The position numbers were made by a program, and so were the translations under genes. From Chromatiales bacterium (GTDB lineage: Bacteria; Pseudomonadota; Gammaproteobacteria; JACCYU01), in contig JAPSGG010000013.1 of the NCBI GenBank assembly GCA_031177845.1, positions 1 through 11,741 of the forward strand: a DNA stretch of 11,741 nt, written 5' to 3'. This document shows, one piece after another, positions 1 through 7,039 of this stretch (the stretch's first letter is position 1; the number at the start of each line of letters is the position of its first letter). Under the pieces are notes generated by a model that was not told where the DNA came from, made no database searches, and worked only from the letters and a program-made list of their open reading frames with translations.

Positions 1-979
1 ACGCTGAACAGGCTAGCCCCGCCAGCGCGAAGAGACCGATGCCCAGCGCCGGCGTGTTCGCGTAGGGCATCAATAGGAAGGCGCAGATCATTACGACTGG
101 AAGGGCAAGCCAGATACGTTCCGCGGGAACACGCAGCACCGCGACCGATACGGCCAGACGGCCGGCGACCATCGCTGCCCAAAATACCGAAAGAGCAAGC
201 GCCGCGATCGCCATTGGCAGCCCTTTAGTCTCCTGCAGATAGATTACTGCCCAGTTGTAGAAGGTGCCTTCCGCGAAAGCATAGAGAATCGCGATCAGAA
301 AGAAGGCCCAGAAACTCACGCTGGTGACCGGCCGCTCAGCATTGGCAATGACCGGCACGGTCTGAATCATCGCTGCCGGTTGGTTCATGCTGGGCCATTG
401 CAGCCATATCACCACCAACGCAAGCACGAGGCTTGCAACTAGCAATGAAACCGGAAAGGCGGCCCACGCGCCATGGGCAATCACCCAGCCGGCGAAAAGC
501 GGCCCCGCGGCCAGGCCGAGACCTAAGGCCGTGTGCAAGGCCACAACCGCTGTGTCACGCCAAGCCGGAAAGAACCGTGGTGGGTAGCTGTTTAGCGGCG
601 CGCCCGAGAGACCAAAACCTAGTCCCAGACATGCGGTCCCGACCAAAATGACCGCGAAAGCCATTGAAGACGGAAGCCACATCGTCGCCGCCAGCAGCAA
701 CTGTGAGACGCCGACGATGAGCAGCGACAGCCACAGCAACGCTTTCAGTCCCACCCTCCGCGCGAGCGTTCCACCACCCGCCGACCCGAGTACGGCAAGC
801 GCCACTTGCGGCAGAAAGATCGCTCCATACTGCGCGTCCGTAAACCCGTGCATAGTCTTGAGTACGCTGCTGCTCGCCGGGAAGCTCACCAGTGTGAGGC
901 CCTGCAGAAATCCGCTCAAATAGACGCTGGCGACCAGCAAAGGCATCGTCTTGCTAGGTGTTGCAATCGGTTCAGCCAT
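1..979 (-). CDS. MFS transporter, C-terminus cut off by the window edge
   Basis: The minus strand is open from an ATG at 979 to the left edge, giving 326 residues without a stop. The protein is very hydrophobic, with about ten predicted membrane helices. The loop after helix 2 carries GGGTLARRVGLK (residues 68-79), a form of the MFS loop 2-3 motif. Segments around residues 129-165 (LNSYPPRFFPAWRD, then HTALGLGLAAGPLFAG) and 236-250 (AEGTFYNWAVIYLQE) resemble the sugar/fucose-permease-like branch of the MFS, but the substrate cannot be read from sequence. The usual length is about 400 residues, so the last two or so helices lie outside the window. The ATG overlaps the stop of the upstream NADH dehydrogenase fusion (ATGGCTGA, 8-nt overlap) and is preceded by GAGGG, so translational coupling is likely. 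A role in uptake or efflux linked to the neighbouring genes is inference. Confidence 0.9.
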   Translation of the reverse strand, partial: MAEPIATPSKTMPLLVASVYLSGFLQGLTLVSFPASSSVLKTMHGFTDAQYGAIFLPQVALAVLGSAGGGTLARRVGLKALLWLSLLIVGVSQLLLAATMWLPSSMAFAVILVGTACLGLGFGLSGAPLNSYPPRFFPAWRDTAVVALHTALGLGLAAGPLFAGWVIAHGAWAAFPVSLLVASLVLALVVIWLQWPSMNQPAAMIQTVPVIANAERPVTSVSFWAFFLIAILYAFAEGTFYNWAVIYLQETKGLPMAIAALALSVFWAAMVAGRLAVSVAVLRVPAERIWLALPVVMICAFLLMPYANTPALGIGLFALAGLACSA

Positions 980-3272
980 GTTGAACCCTCGGTGGCAGTA
1001 ATCCCTCTGCCGCCTGCGGCAGTTTCCCCCCCTTGCCAAAGGGAGGGATGAGGGGGGATTGGGAGGCGGTAACCGGCATGCTGTCTTCTGTGCGACGTAC
1101 TCCGCCGGTGATCAAGCGCGTACCGCTGCGGAAGGTGAGATACGCCCACATCCAGTCAAACACGATCGAGATGCGGTTGCGCATGCCGGCCAGAAAGTAC
1201 ACGTGCACGAAGCCCCACAGCCACCATGCCAGCGCACCGCTGACGCGTATCCAGGTGAAATCCGCGACCGCCGACTTACGCCCGATGGTGGCCAGGCTGC
1301 CGAGATGTCGGTAACGGAAAGGCAGTGGTCCCTTTTTCGCGGCGATTCGTGCGCGGATGACGGAGGCAACATACTTGCCTTGCTGTTTCGCTGCCGGGCC
1401 TAGCCCCGGAACCGGCTGACCATTCCACGCGTTGGCCAACGCCGTATCACCGATGGCGAAGACGTTCGGCTGCTCTGGCACCGAGAGATCTGCATCAACC
1501 TTGATACGTCCTGCGGAATCCGCAATGGCGCCGACCCAGCGGGCGGCCGGCGAGGCCACAACACCCGCCGCCCATAGCACTGTGCGCGCCGCGATACGCT
1601 TGCCACTGACCAGCACCCCTTCGGCATCGATGTGCTCCACGCGGCTGCCGATCAAGACTTCCACGCCGAGCCGACGCAATGAAGTCTCGGCGCGCGCAGA
1701 AAGCCGCTCCGCGAAAGTGGGCAGAATGCGCGGCGCGGACTGCACCAAGATCACGCGCGCGGCAGCCGGGTCGAAGCGGCGAAAATCCTTCTCCATGCCG
1801 AAACGAGCCAACTCCGCGATAGCGCCGGCGAGTTCCACGCCGGTGGGACCGCCGCCCACGATGAGGAAGGTAAGCCACGCCTCCCGTTCCTGCGGATCGT
1901 CGATAGCCTCGGCTCGTTCAAACGCGAGCAGGACGCGCCGGCGGACCTCGGTTGCATCCTCCACCTGCTTCAATCCTGGCGCGAAGGGTTCCCACTCGTC
2001 GCGCCCGAAGTAGCTGTGGCGGGCGCCAGTGGCGAGCACCAGATAGTCGTAGGGCAGCCGCGTTTCGCCGCCGCCGAGCAACACTTGCTGGCGCACCGCA
2101 TCCACCCCGGTCACCTCGCCGAGCAGCACGCGCGTATTGAACTGCTCGCGAAAGAGGCTGCGCGTAGAGGTGGCGATATCGCCCGGTGCGAGTCCGGCCG
2201 TCGCGACTTGATAGAGCAGCGGCTGAAACAGGTGATAGTTGTGACGATCCACTAGGGTAATCGCGCAAGGGGCGCGCCGCAGCGCCTTCGCGCAAGCCAC
2301 ACCGCCGAATCCAGCACCGACGATAACGACGCGCGGCAGCCCCTCCAGTGAGAAGGCAGGCTTTCCTTCCAACTGCGGAAAAGCGCGGCGCAGGCGGCGG
2401 TCTAATAATTCATCCAGCGAGTACCGCCCAGCACCGTAAAGCGCAATGGGCGCCAGTACCATGATCAGCCAGTGTGCAAAGGTCATCTGCGTGTCCGACA
2501 TGGCCGTACCCAATACCAGTCCTATCAGCACCAGGGCCGTTATGCGTGTGGCCAGTCCGATCACGAGCAGTGCTGCAGCGGCTAAGCCAATACCGCTTGC
2601 GAGCGGCGCGAGCGCATTGAGCGGCAGCCATAGGCGGAGGGGGTCCGATCCGGCTGCATCGATACTTCCGGTCAACATCGCGGCAGCCGCCGTCACTCCC
2701 GTCGCGATCCATACTCGCAATAAGAGCTGGTAAGCAGGCTTGACGTGATTCGTAATCCAGCGGCCTGCGCTTATCGTGGCGGCAGCCAGGGGCAACGCTG
2801 TGTCACCGAGTCCCCGCGCAAGCAGTCGATCTATTGACAACGGTCCCGCCCCACGCACAACAAACCAGCCGGCGAGCGCCGCCCAGAACAGGTTAGTATC
2901 GAGTACCTGATAATTGAGCTGTATCACCAGCGAGAGAATCAGAAGCGGTGCCGCTGCCAGGCGAGTCGCAAGTCCAATCGCCAGTAGGATCGGGCACAAC
3001 AACTCGATCGTCACACCCACGTAGGCCGCTGTCACCGGGTCCATCCAGGACACCGGATATTCATAGCGGGCCAGATCTAACGCTATCTGCCAGTTGGCGA
3101 GCTTTAGGATGCCCGACACGAAGAAGGCCTGAGCTAACGCTAACCGCGTCAAGAGATCGGCGATGGGGCCGTAGACCTTTTCGATCAGGCGAATCCCATC
3201 GCTGTAAAGGCCTATTGGCCCAGCCAGCCACGCACCACGAGGCGCGGAGATCCGTTTTGCTGCATCGTTCAT
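972..3272 (-). CDS. DoxX-DoxX-type II NADH dehydrogenase fusion (NAD(P)/FAD-dependent oxidoreductase)
   Basis: A 766-residue protein from the ATG at 3272. Two DoxX-like four-helix membrane domains come first: about residues 33-153 (VSGILKLANW, ending GAGPLSIDRLL) and about 178-295 (ending GAGRYSLDELL). A full NDH-2 module follows: FAD-binding GAGFGG at 319-324, HNYHLFQPLLYQVATAGL near 344-361, NADH-binding GGGPTG at 473-478, the second FAD motif AIGDTA at 606-611, and the NDH-2 C-terminal membrane anchor near 681-723 (WLWGFVHVYFLAGMRNR). NDH-2 oxidises NADH and reduces quinone without pumping protons; DoxX proteins are membrane parts of quinone-linked or stress oxidoreductases. The last ~34 residues are translated palindromic repeat. 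A TTG at 3323 would add 17 residues but has no better ribosome binding site; the one before 3272 is also weak. NDH-2 function is confident; the DoxX role is unknown. Confidence 0.9.
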   Translation of the reverse strand: MNDAAKRISAPRGAWLAGPIGLYSDGIRLIEKVYGPIADLLTRLALAQAFFVSGILKLANWQIALDLARYEYPVSWMDPVTAAYVGVTIELLCPILLAIGLATRLAAAPLLILSLVIQLNYQVLDTNLFWAALAGWFVVRGAGPLSIDRLLARGLGDTALPLAAATISAGRWITNHVKPAYQLLLRVWIATGVTAAAAMLTGSIDAAGSDPLRLWLPLNALAPLASGIGLAAAALLVIGLATRITALVLIGLVLGTAMSDTQMTFAHWLIMVLAPIALYGAGRYSLDELLDRRLRRAFPQLEGKPAFSLEGLPRVVIVGAGFGGVACAKALRRAPCAITLVDRHNYHLFQPLLYQVATAGLAPGDIATSTRSLFREQFNTRVLLGEVTGVDAVRQQVLLGGGETRLPYDYLVLATGARHSYFGRDEWEPFAPGLKQVEDATEVRRRVLLAFERAEAIDDPQEREAWLTFLIVGGGPTGVELAGAIAELARFGMEKDFRRFDPAAARVILVQSAPRILPTFAERLSARAETSLRRLGVEVLIGSRVEHIDAEGVLVSGKRIAARTVLWAAGVVASPAARWVGAIADSAGRIKVDADLSVPEQPNVFAIGDTALANAWNGQPVPGLGPAAKQQGKYVASVIRARIAAKKGPLPFRYRHLGSLATIGRKSAVADFTWIRVSGALAWWLWGFVHVYFLAGMRNRISIVFDWMWAYLTFRSGTRLITGGVRRTEDSMPVTASQSPLIPPFGKGGKLPQAAEGLLPPRVQHG
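986..990 (-). promoter_or_regulatory. Ribosome binding site of the MFS gene
   Basis: On the minus strand GAGGG lies 6 nt before the ATG at 979. It sits inside the last codons of the upstream fusion gene, just after that gene's repeat-derived segment. It supports the ATG at 979 and coupling of the two genes. Confidence 0.6.
1007..1060. repeat. Palindromic repeat inside the 3' end of the NADH dehydrogenase fusion
   Basis: Two adjacent palindromes. At 1007-1022, CTGCCGC and GCGGCAG form a 7-bp stem with a 2-nt loop. At about 1026-1060 a C-run, TTGCCAAAG, a G-run, ATGA and GGGGGGATT follow. The second part has the same layout and orientation as the element at 11710-11741. Read on the minus strand in the frame of the fusion gene it gives PLIPPFGKGGK, a peptide typical of translated intergenic repeats. 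It is therefore probably an insertion at the end of the gene, not part of the enzyme fold. Confidence 0.7.
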
Positions 3273-3491
3273 AGTTGAAGCGCTCGCTTGTGATTGACGC
3301 TGGCTATCCGGAGGTAATGCCAACTCGAACTTACAGCTCTAAGCAAATTACCGGTTCGCTTCTTCAACCTGTCCGACGCTAGCGCGCTTAAGCTCCTTCC
3401 CCCTTTGGCGGGCGAAGGCTGGGATGAAAGGTGGGAAAACGGTGCCACAATCTCACCCCCCGTACACTGCACGACGACCGCCCTGTCGCCC
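3273..3491. other. Intergenic gap between the glycosidase operon and the NADH dehydrogenase fusion
   Basis: This 219-nt region is the only sizeable gap between genes. It holds one palindromic repeat (3395-3436) and presumably the promoter of the fusion gene. I see no convincing -35/-10 pair: TTGAAG on the minus strand at 3363-3368 is a possible -35 without a good -10 at the right distance. No small gene with a credible ribosome binding site is visible on either strand. Confidence 0.6.
3395..3436. repeat. Imperfect palindromic repeat in the intergenic gap
   Basis: CCTTC at the left and GAAGG at 3414-3418 form a stem extended by a C-run/G-run pairing, followed on the plus strand by CTGGGATGAAAGGTGGG. 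It resembles the dispersed CCCTCTCCC...GGGAGAGGG-CTGGGATGAGGG class of bacterial intergenic repeats and shares GGGATGA with the copy at 1026-1060. There is no T-run after the hairpin on either strand, so it is not a classical intrinsic terminator, although it could stabilise the 3' end of the upstream transcript. Confidence 0.55.
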
Positions 3492-6272
3492 TCACGCCGC
3501 AACATGGCTGCTTCCAGTTAAAATCGCGGCGTCGACCTTCTCGCGTCGCGCGGGCGCGGTCGCCTCCTGACGTTCCCGCCAGAATGCCGGAATATCCTCG
3601 CGATAGCGCCGCATCACGAGATTGGCGAGCAAGCCAGTCCAGCCGGTCTGATGGGCCGCGCCCAAACCTTGGCCCGTATCGCCGTGGAAGTATTCGTAGA
3701 ACTGAAGCAGACCCCGCCAGTGAGGATCGTGCTGAAATGGGCTGTCGCTAGGAAAGGCGGGCATCCAACCCTGCTCGTTGGGACGGTAGATGTCCACCAG
3801 CCTTTCGGCAATCAGCGTGGCAATCTCCTTGAGGTTCAGCTTTTTGTTTCCCAGGCATGGAGCCGCTACGGCAAAGCCCTCGCCGTAATACCGGTGGAAC
3901 TTCTCGATCGCCTGCACGAGGACGTAGTTGGTAGGCATCCAGATCGGCCCGCGCCAATTGGAGTTGCCGCCGAAGAGTCCCGAATTGGATTCGCCGGGCA
4001 CGTACTCGATCAGCGCCTGACCGATGCCCGGAAGGACGCCGAGGTCGCGCCGCTCGGCGTGTATGCGTGACACCGCTCTTACGCCATATGGCGACAGGAA
4101 CTCGCGCTCATTGAGCACCCGGGCGAGCACGGCTTTGAGTCGGTGCGGCCCAAGCAGCGACAACAGGTGCTCACCACGCGCGTTGGTCTGAATCGGGCAG
4201 TGCGTCACCTTGTGTCCGTCGACGGTGCCTTTGTAATGGCCTCTCAGCGCGCGCTCGAAACGAGGCGCTTGCTTGAGCAGCCGCTCGTCGATCACTTCCG
4301 CGGCGAACAGCGGGATTAAGCCCACCCACGAGAACACGTCGATGTGCCTGCCCTGCCCGTCCGGACCGACGATCAGATCCTTGAAGAACTCATCTTTCTC
4401 GTCCCATAGCGTTAAGCCCGTCTGGTTGTAGCCGGCGATGGAATTAGCGATAGCCATGAACTGCTCATAGCACTGGATCGCGACATCCTCGTAGTCGTGC
4501 ATCTCGGCGGCGAGCTCGAGCGCCATCACCGTCATGTTGAGCGCAAACATCGCCATCCAGCCGGTCGAGTCGGCCTGCTTCAACGAATATCCCGGCGGTA
4601 ATGGCTGCGAACGGTCGTACACCGAAATGTTGTCGAGACCCAGGAAGCCGCCCTCGAACACGTTGTTGCCGTCCGCGTCCTTACGGTTCAACCACCAGGT
4701 GTAGTTCATCAGCATCTTGTGGGTGACGCGGGCGAGAAAATTGCGATCCGCCTTGCCGCGCTGGACGCGTTCAGCGCGGAAGGCCTTCAGCGCCGCCATG
4801 GCAAGCACCGGCGGATTGACGTCGCCGAACGCCCATTCGTAAGCAGGAATCTGGCCGTTTGGATGCAGGTAGTTTTCCTTTAACAAGAGTTCGATCTGGT
4901 CTTTCGCGAAGTCCACGTCGACGAGGGCTAGCGCGGCGCAATGGAAAGCCAGATCCCACGCCGCGAACCATGGATACTCCCATTTGTCCGGCATGGAGAT
5001 CACATGCTGCGCTTTCATGTGCCGCCACGTACGGTTGCGCCCCCATCTGCGCGCATCCGGCGGCGGCAGCTGATCGCCGTCGAGCCATTTCGCCACGTCG
5101 TAGTGGAAGAACTGCTTGCTCCAGATCATCCCCGCCAGCGCCTGGCGTAGGATGTTCGCGTCTTCGGTCGCACAGTTGGGCAGCAGATCGTTGTAGAACG
5201 CTGTTGCTTCCGACTCTCGCCTGGAGAAGATCGCTTCCTGTCTCGCAAACGGTTGCGCCAGCGCATTCTTCGACAGAACCATATTAATCGTTGTTGTCTG
5301 CCCGGGCTCGACCATCAACACATGGCAGGCGGCGAACTTGGTACCAGAGAGTTCCGGGTTTACGGCATCCTTTTCGCCATTAATCAAATAGCGGTGAAAG
5401 GCGTCCTTGACAAAAGGTGTTGAGCAGGGCACGCGCCACAACCGCTTCGTGTTGGATTCGTTGTTGGTGAACAGCAGCTCCGCGTTGTGTCGTCCGTAGA
5501 GGAAGTACTCGCCCAGCGTTTCGTGCTGCGCGCGGACAGTCCACTGTGCACCGCTAGGAAGGCGGGCCGCGGTGAGCGCGGGTTTGACCACGTCTTTAGG
5601 ACTGCCCCACTCGTCCACTCCAGGGCCCCACGACCAGATATTGCGGAACCACAGCGTCGGCAGCACGTAGAGCGTCGCGGTCTCCGGTCCGCGGTTTGCG
5701 ACGATAACGCGGATGTGGATTTCATCAGGACTCTCCTTGGCGTAGCGCACCTCCACGTCCCAGTAGCGGCTGTCGTTGAACACGCCGGAGTCGAGTAGGT
5801 TGAACGGCGGATCCTGGCGGTCGCGGCGCGCGTTCTCCTCCACCAGCCAGCGATAGGGATATTCCGCCTGTGGATACTTGTAGAGATACCTGAGATAGCT
5901 GTGGGAGGGCGTGGCGTCGAGATAGAAGTAATACTCCTTCACGTCCTCGCCGTGGTTGCCTTGGTTGCCGGTCAGACCGAACGCCCGTTCCTTTAAGATC
6001 GGGTCGCGGCCGTTCCATAAGGCGAGCGCCAGGCACAGGCGCTGCTGCTCATCGCAGATGCCGCCCAAGCCGTCCTCGTTCCAGCGGAAGGCGCGCGAGC
6101 GCGCCTGATCGTGATCGAAATACTCCCAAGCCGAGCCGTAAGGGCTGTAATCCTCGCGCACGGTGCCCCAAGCGCGCTCCGAAAGATATGGCCCCCACAG
6201 GCGCCAGTCTTCGGCGCCCTGGCGTTGGCGCTCCAGACGCTGGCGCTCTGGATTCAGCTTGTAGTCTTGCAT
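3492..6272 (-). CDS. GH63 / MGH1-like alpha-glucosidase, large cytoplasmic form
   Basis: A 926-residue protein that matches the large bacterial GH63-type (MGH1-like, processing-glucosidase-related) group along its whole length. The N-terminal beta-sandwich part includes WGPYLSERAWGTVREDYSP (26-44), RWNEDGLGGI (63-72) and FGLTGNQGNHGEDVKEYYFYLD (98-119). The (alpha/alpha)6 barrel includes WFAAWDLAFHCAAL (435-448), HPNGQIPAYEWAFGDVNPP (470-488), SNWRGPIWMPTNYVLVQ (771-787) and AHQTGWTGLLANL (873-885). Asp440 and acidic residues near 479-484 lie in the regions where this clan keeps catalytic acids; the exact pair cannot be assigned by eye. GH63 enzymes remove terminal alpha-glucose (or alpha-mannose) from oligosaccharides or glycosylglycerates. 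There is no signal peptide, so a cytosolic substrate is likely. The ATG has a good GAGGAG site and overlaps the kinase gene by 19 nt. The natural substrate is unknown. Confidence 0.92.
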   Translation of the reverse strand: MQDYKLNPERQRLERQRQGAEDWRLWGPYLSERAWGTVREDYSPYGSAWEYFDHDQARSRAFRWNEDGLGGICDEQQRLCLALALWNGRDPILKERAFGLTGNQGNHGEDVKEYYFYLDATPSHSYLRYLYKYPQAEYPYRWLVEENARRDRQDPPFNLLDSGVFNDSRYWDVEVRYAKESPDEIHIRVIVANRGPETATLYVLPTLWFRNIWSWGPGVDEWGSPKDVVKPALTAARLPSGAQWTVRAQHETLGEYFLYGRHNAELLFTNNESNTKRLWRVPCSTPFVKDAFHRYLINGEKDAVNPELSGTKFAACHVLMVEPGQTTTINMVLSKNALAQPFARQEAIFSRRESEATAFYNDLLPNCATEDANILRQALAGMIWSKQFFHYDVAKWLDGDQLPPPDARRWGRNRTWRHMKAQHVISMPDKWEYPWFAAWDLAFHCAALALVDVDFAKDQIELLLKENYLHPNGQIPAYEWAFGDVNPPVLAMAALKAFRAERVQRGKADRNFLARVTHKMLMNYTWWLNRKDADGNNVFEGGFLGLDNISVYDRSQPLPPGYSLKQADSTGWMAMFALNMTVMALELAAEMHDYEDVAIQCYEQFMAIANSIAGYNQTGLTLWDEKDEFFKDLIVGPDGQGRHIDVFSWVGLIPLFAAEVIDERLLKQAPRFERALRGHYKGTVDGHKVTHCPIQTNARGEHLLSLLGPHRLKAVLARVLNEREFLSPYGVRAVSRIHAERRDLGVLPGIGQALIEYVPGESNSGLFGGNSNWRGPIWMPTNYVLVQAIEKFHRYYGEGFAVAAPCLGNKKLNLKEIATLIAERLVDIYRPNEQGWMPAFPSDSPFQHDPHWRGLLQFYEYFHGDTGQGLGAAHQTGWTGLLANLVMRRYREDIPAFWRERQEATAPARREKVDAAILTGSSHVAA

Positions 6273-7039
6273 GGCCGGTTCTCCTCGTTATATTGATACA
6301 TTGATGTAGGTGCGCCGTGCGCACCTGGTGACCGCGTGCGCGCAGCGCACCCTACAAAAAGCTGCGGGTCGTTATGGATGATGAAGTCAGCGCTCGCGCG
6401 TGGGGCATCTTCGGCGAAGTGGATGCGCTGGGCTGAGAAATAGATGGTTTCGTAGGCTCGGATCGTCTCGATTGGCGCCAAGCCTTCCTGAGCGCGCGCG
6501 ATCGCACGCTCGAGCGCCGTCTCGAATGAGCACTCCACCCAGAACGCCAGATCGAAGTGGCGGCGGTAGATCGCTTTGAACAGATAGATGCCCTCGAGAA
6601 TGATCACATCGATCTCTTCGAAGTCATACCGATGCGCGCGATATGAAGTCGCGGTCTCTTCCACGAAGTCGGCCACGACGCAGTGTGTACGCTTGTCCTT
6701 GAGCGGCAGGACAAGCTGCGCGAATAGATCGTCAAAGCGGATAGCGTGCCTATAAAAATGTTCAGCGGGCCGCTCCTGGCTGAAGCGCTTGTGAGGCAGA
6801 TTGAGCCAACCGTCTACGTTGATCGCAGCCGTTCGCAAGTCTCTCGACGTGAGAGCGGCGGCAAGCTTATCGGTCACATAGCCTTTACCGGCACCGTCTA
6901 TGCCGCTGATGCCGACCAGCAGACTACGCGCTTGCGATACCCGCCGGCGTTTAACCTGTATCCTGGCGACTGCCTGCTCCAGCTCCGCGGCAAGCAGGAT
7001 TTCCGGCTGCGCCGACGATCTCGCGAGACTACGCAGCAT
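6254..7039 (-). CDS. P-loop kinase of the uridine kinase-like family
   Basis: A 261-residue protein. A P-loop lies at residues 43-53 (GISGIDGAGKG; Lys52), with Gly where most kinases have Ser/Thr. Then come INVDGWLNLPHKRF (73-86), ERPAEHFYRHAIRFDDLF (89-106), a Walker B-like strand VIILEGIYLFK (145-155), and WVECSFETALERAIARAQEGL (167-187). Related proteins are labelled uridine kinase, but conserved substrate residues and context (two glycosidases) leave room for another small sugar or polyol substrate. Domain homology ends near residue 228; residues 229-261 are translated palindromic repeat. The start at 7039 overlaps the debranching-type gene by 11 nt; an upstream start at 7147 would overlap by 119 nt and adds a low-complexity, non-homologous segment. 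The ribosome binding site is weak (GGTGG about 10 nt upstream), in keeping with translational coupling. The kinase fold is confident, the substrate is not. Confidence 0.85.
   Translation of the reverse strand: MLRSLARSSAQPEILLAAELEQAVARIQVKRRRVSQARSLLVGISGIDGAGKGYVTDKLAAALTSRDLRTAAINVDGWLNLPHKRFSQERPAEHFYRHAIRFDDLFAQLVLPLKDKRTHCVVADFVEETATSYRAHRYDFEEIDVIILEGIYLFKAIYRRHFDLAFWVECSFETALERAIARAQEGLAPIETIRAYETIYFSAQRIHFAEDAPRASADFIIHNDPQLFVGCAARTRSPGAHGAPTSMYQYNEENRPCKTTS
6281..6286 (-). promoter_or_regulatory. Ribosome binding site of the GH63 gene
   Basis: GAGGAG on the minus strand lies 8 nt before the ATG at 6272. It is inside the repeat-derived tail of the kinase gene but just outside the palindrome at 6306-6355, so GH63 translation signals were kept. 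Confidence 0.75.
6306..6355. repeat. Two-hairpin palindromic element at the 3' end of the kinase gene
   Basis: The outer ends are inverted: GTAGGTGCGC at 6306-6315 against GCGCACCCTAC at 6345-6355. Inside are two near-perfect hairpins: GGTGCGC-CGT-GCGCACC at 6309-6325 and GTGCGC-GCA-GCGCAC at 6336-6350, separated by a stretch with the small palindrome GGTGACC. A further palindrome TACATTGATGTA (6297-6308) abuts its left side. The layout resembles widespread GGTGCGC...GCGCACC extragenic repeats of proteobacteria. It is translated as part of the kinase tail and lies 20 nt upstream of the GH63 ribosome binding site. Confidence 0.75.

Noticed and set aside
1432..2013. Plus-strand reading frame of 193 codons
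   Set aside because: It lies antisense to the NDH-2 domain, has Ser/Arg/Ala-rich composition without recognisable motifs, and is explained by GC-rich codon bias of the opposite strand.
3273..3323. Upstream TTG start adding 17 residues to the NADH dehydrogenase fusion
   Set aside because: No ribosome binding site precedes it and the extra segment is polar without family similarity; the ATG at 3272 is simpler, though its own site is weak.
3395..3418. Rho-independent terminator after the GH63 gene
   Set aside because: The hairpin is imperfect and is not followed by a T-run on either strand.
6286..6300. AT-rich TATAAC-like box before the GH63 gene
   Set aside because: It touches the ribosome binding site, leaving no room for a transcript start, and has no -35 partner at the right distance.
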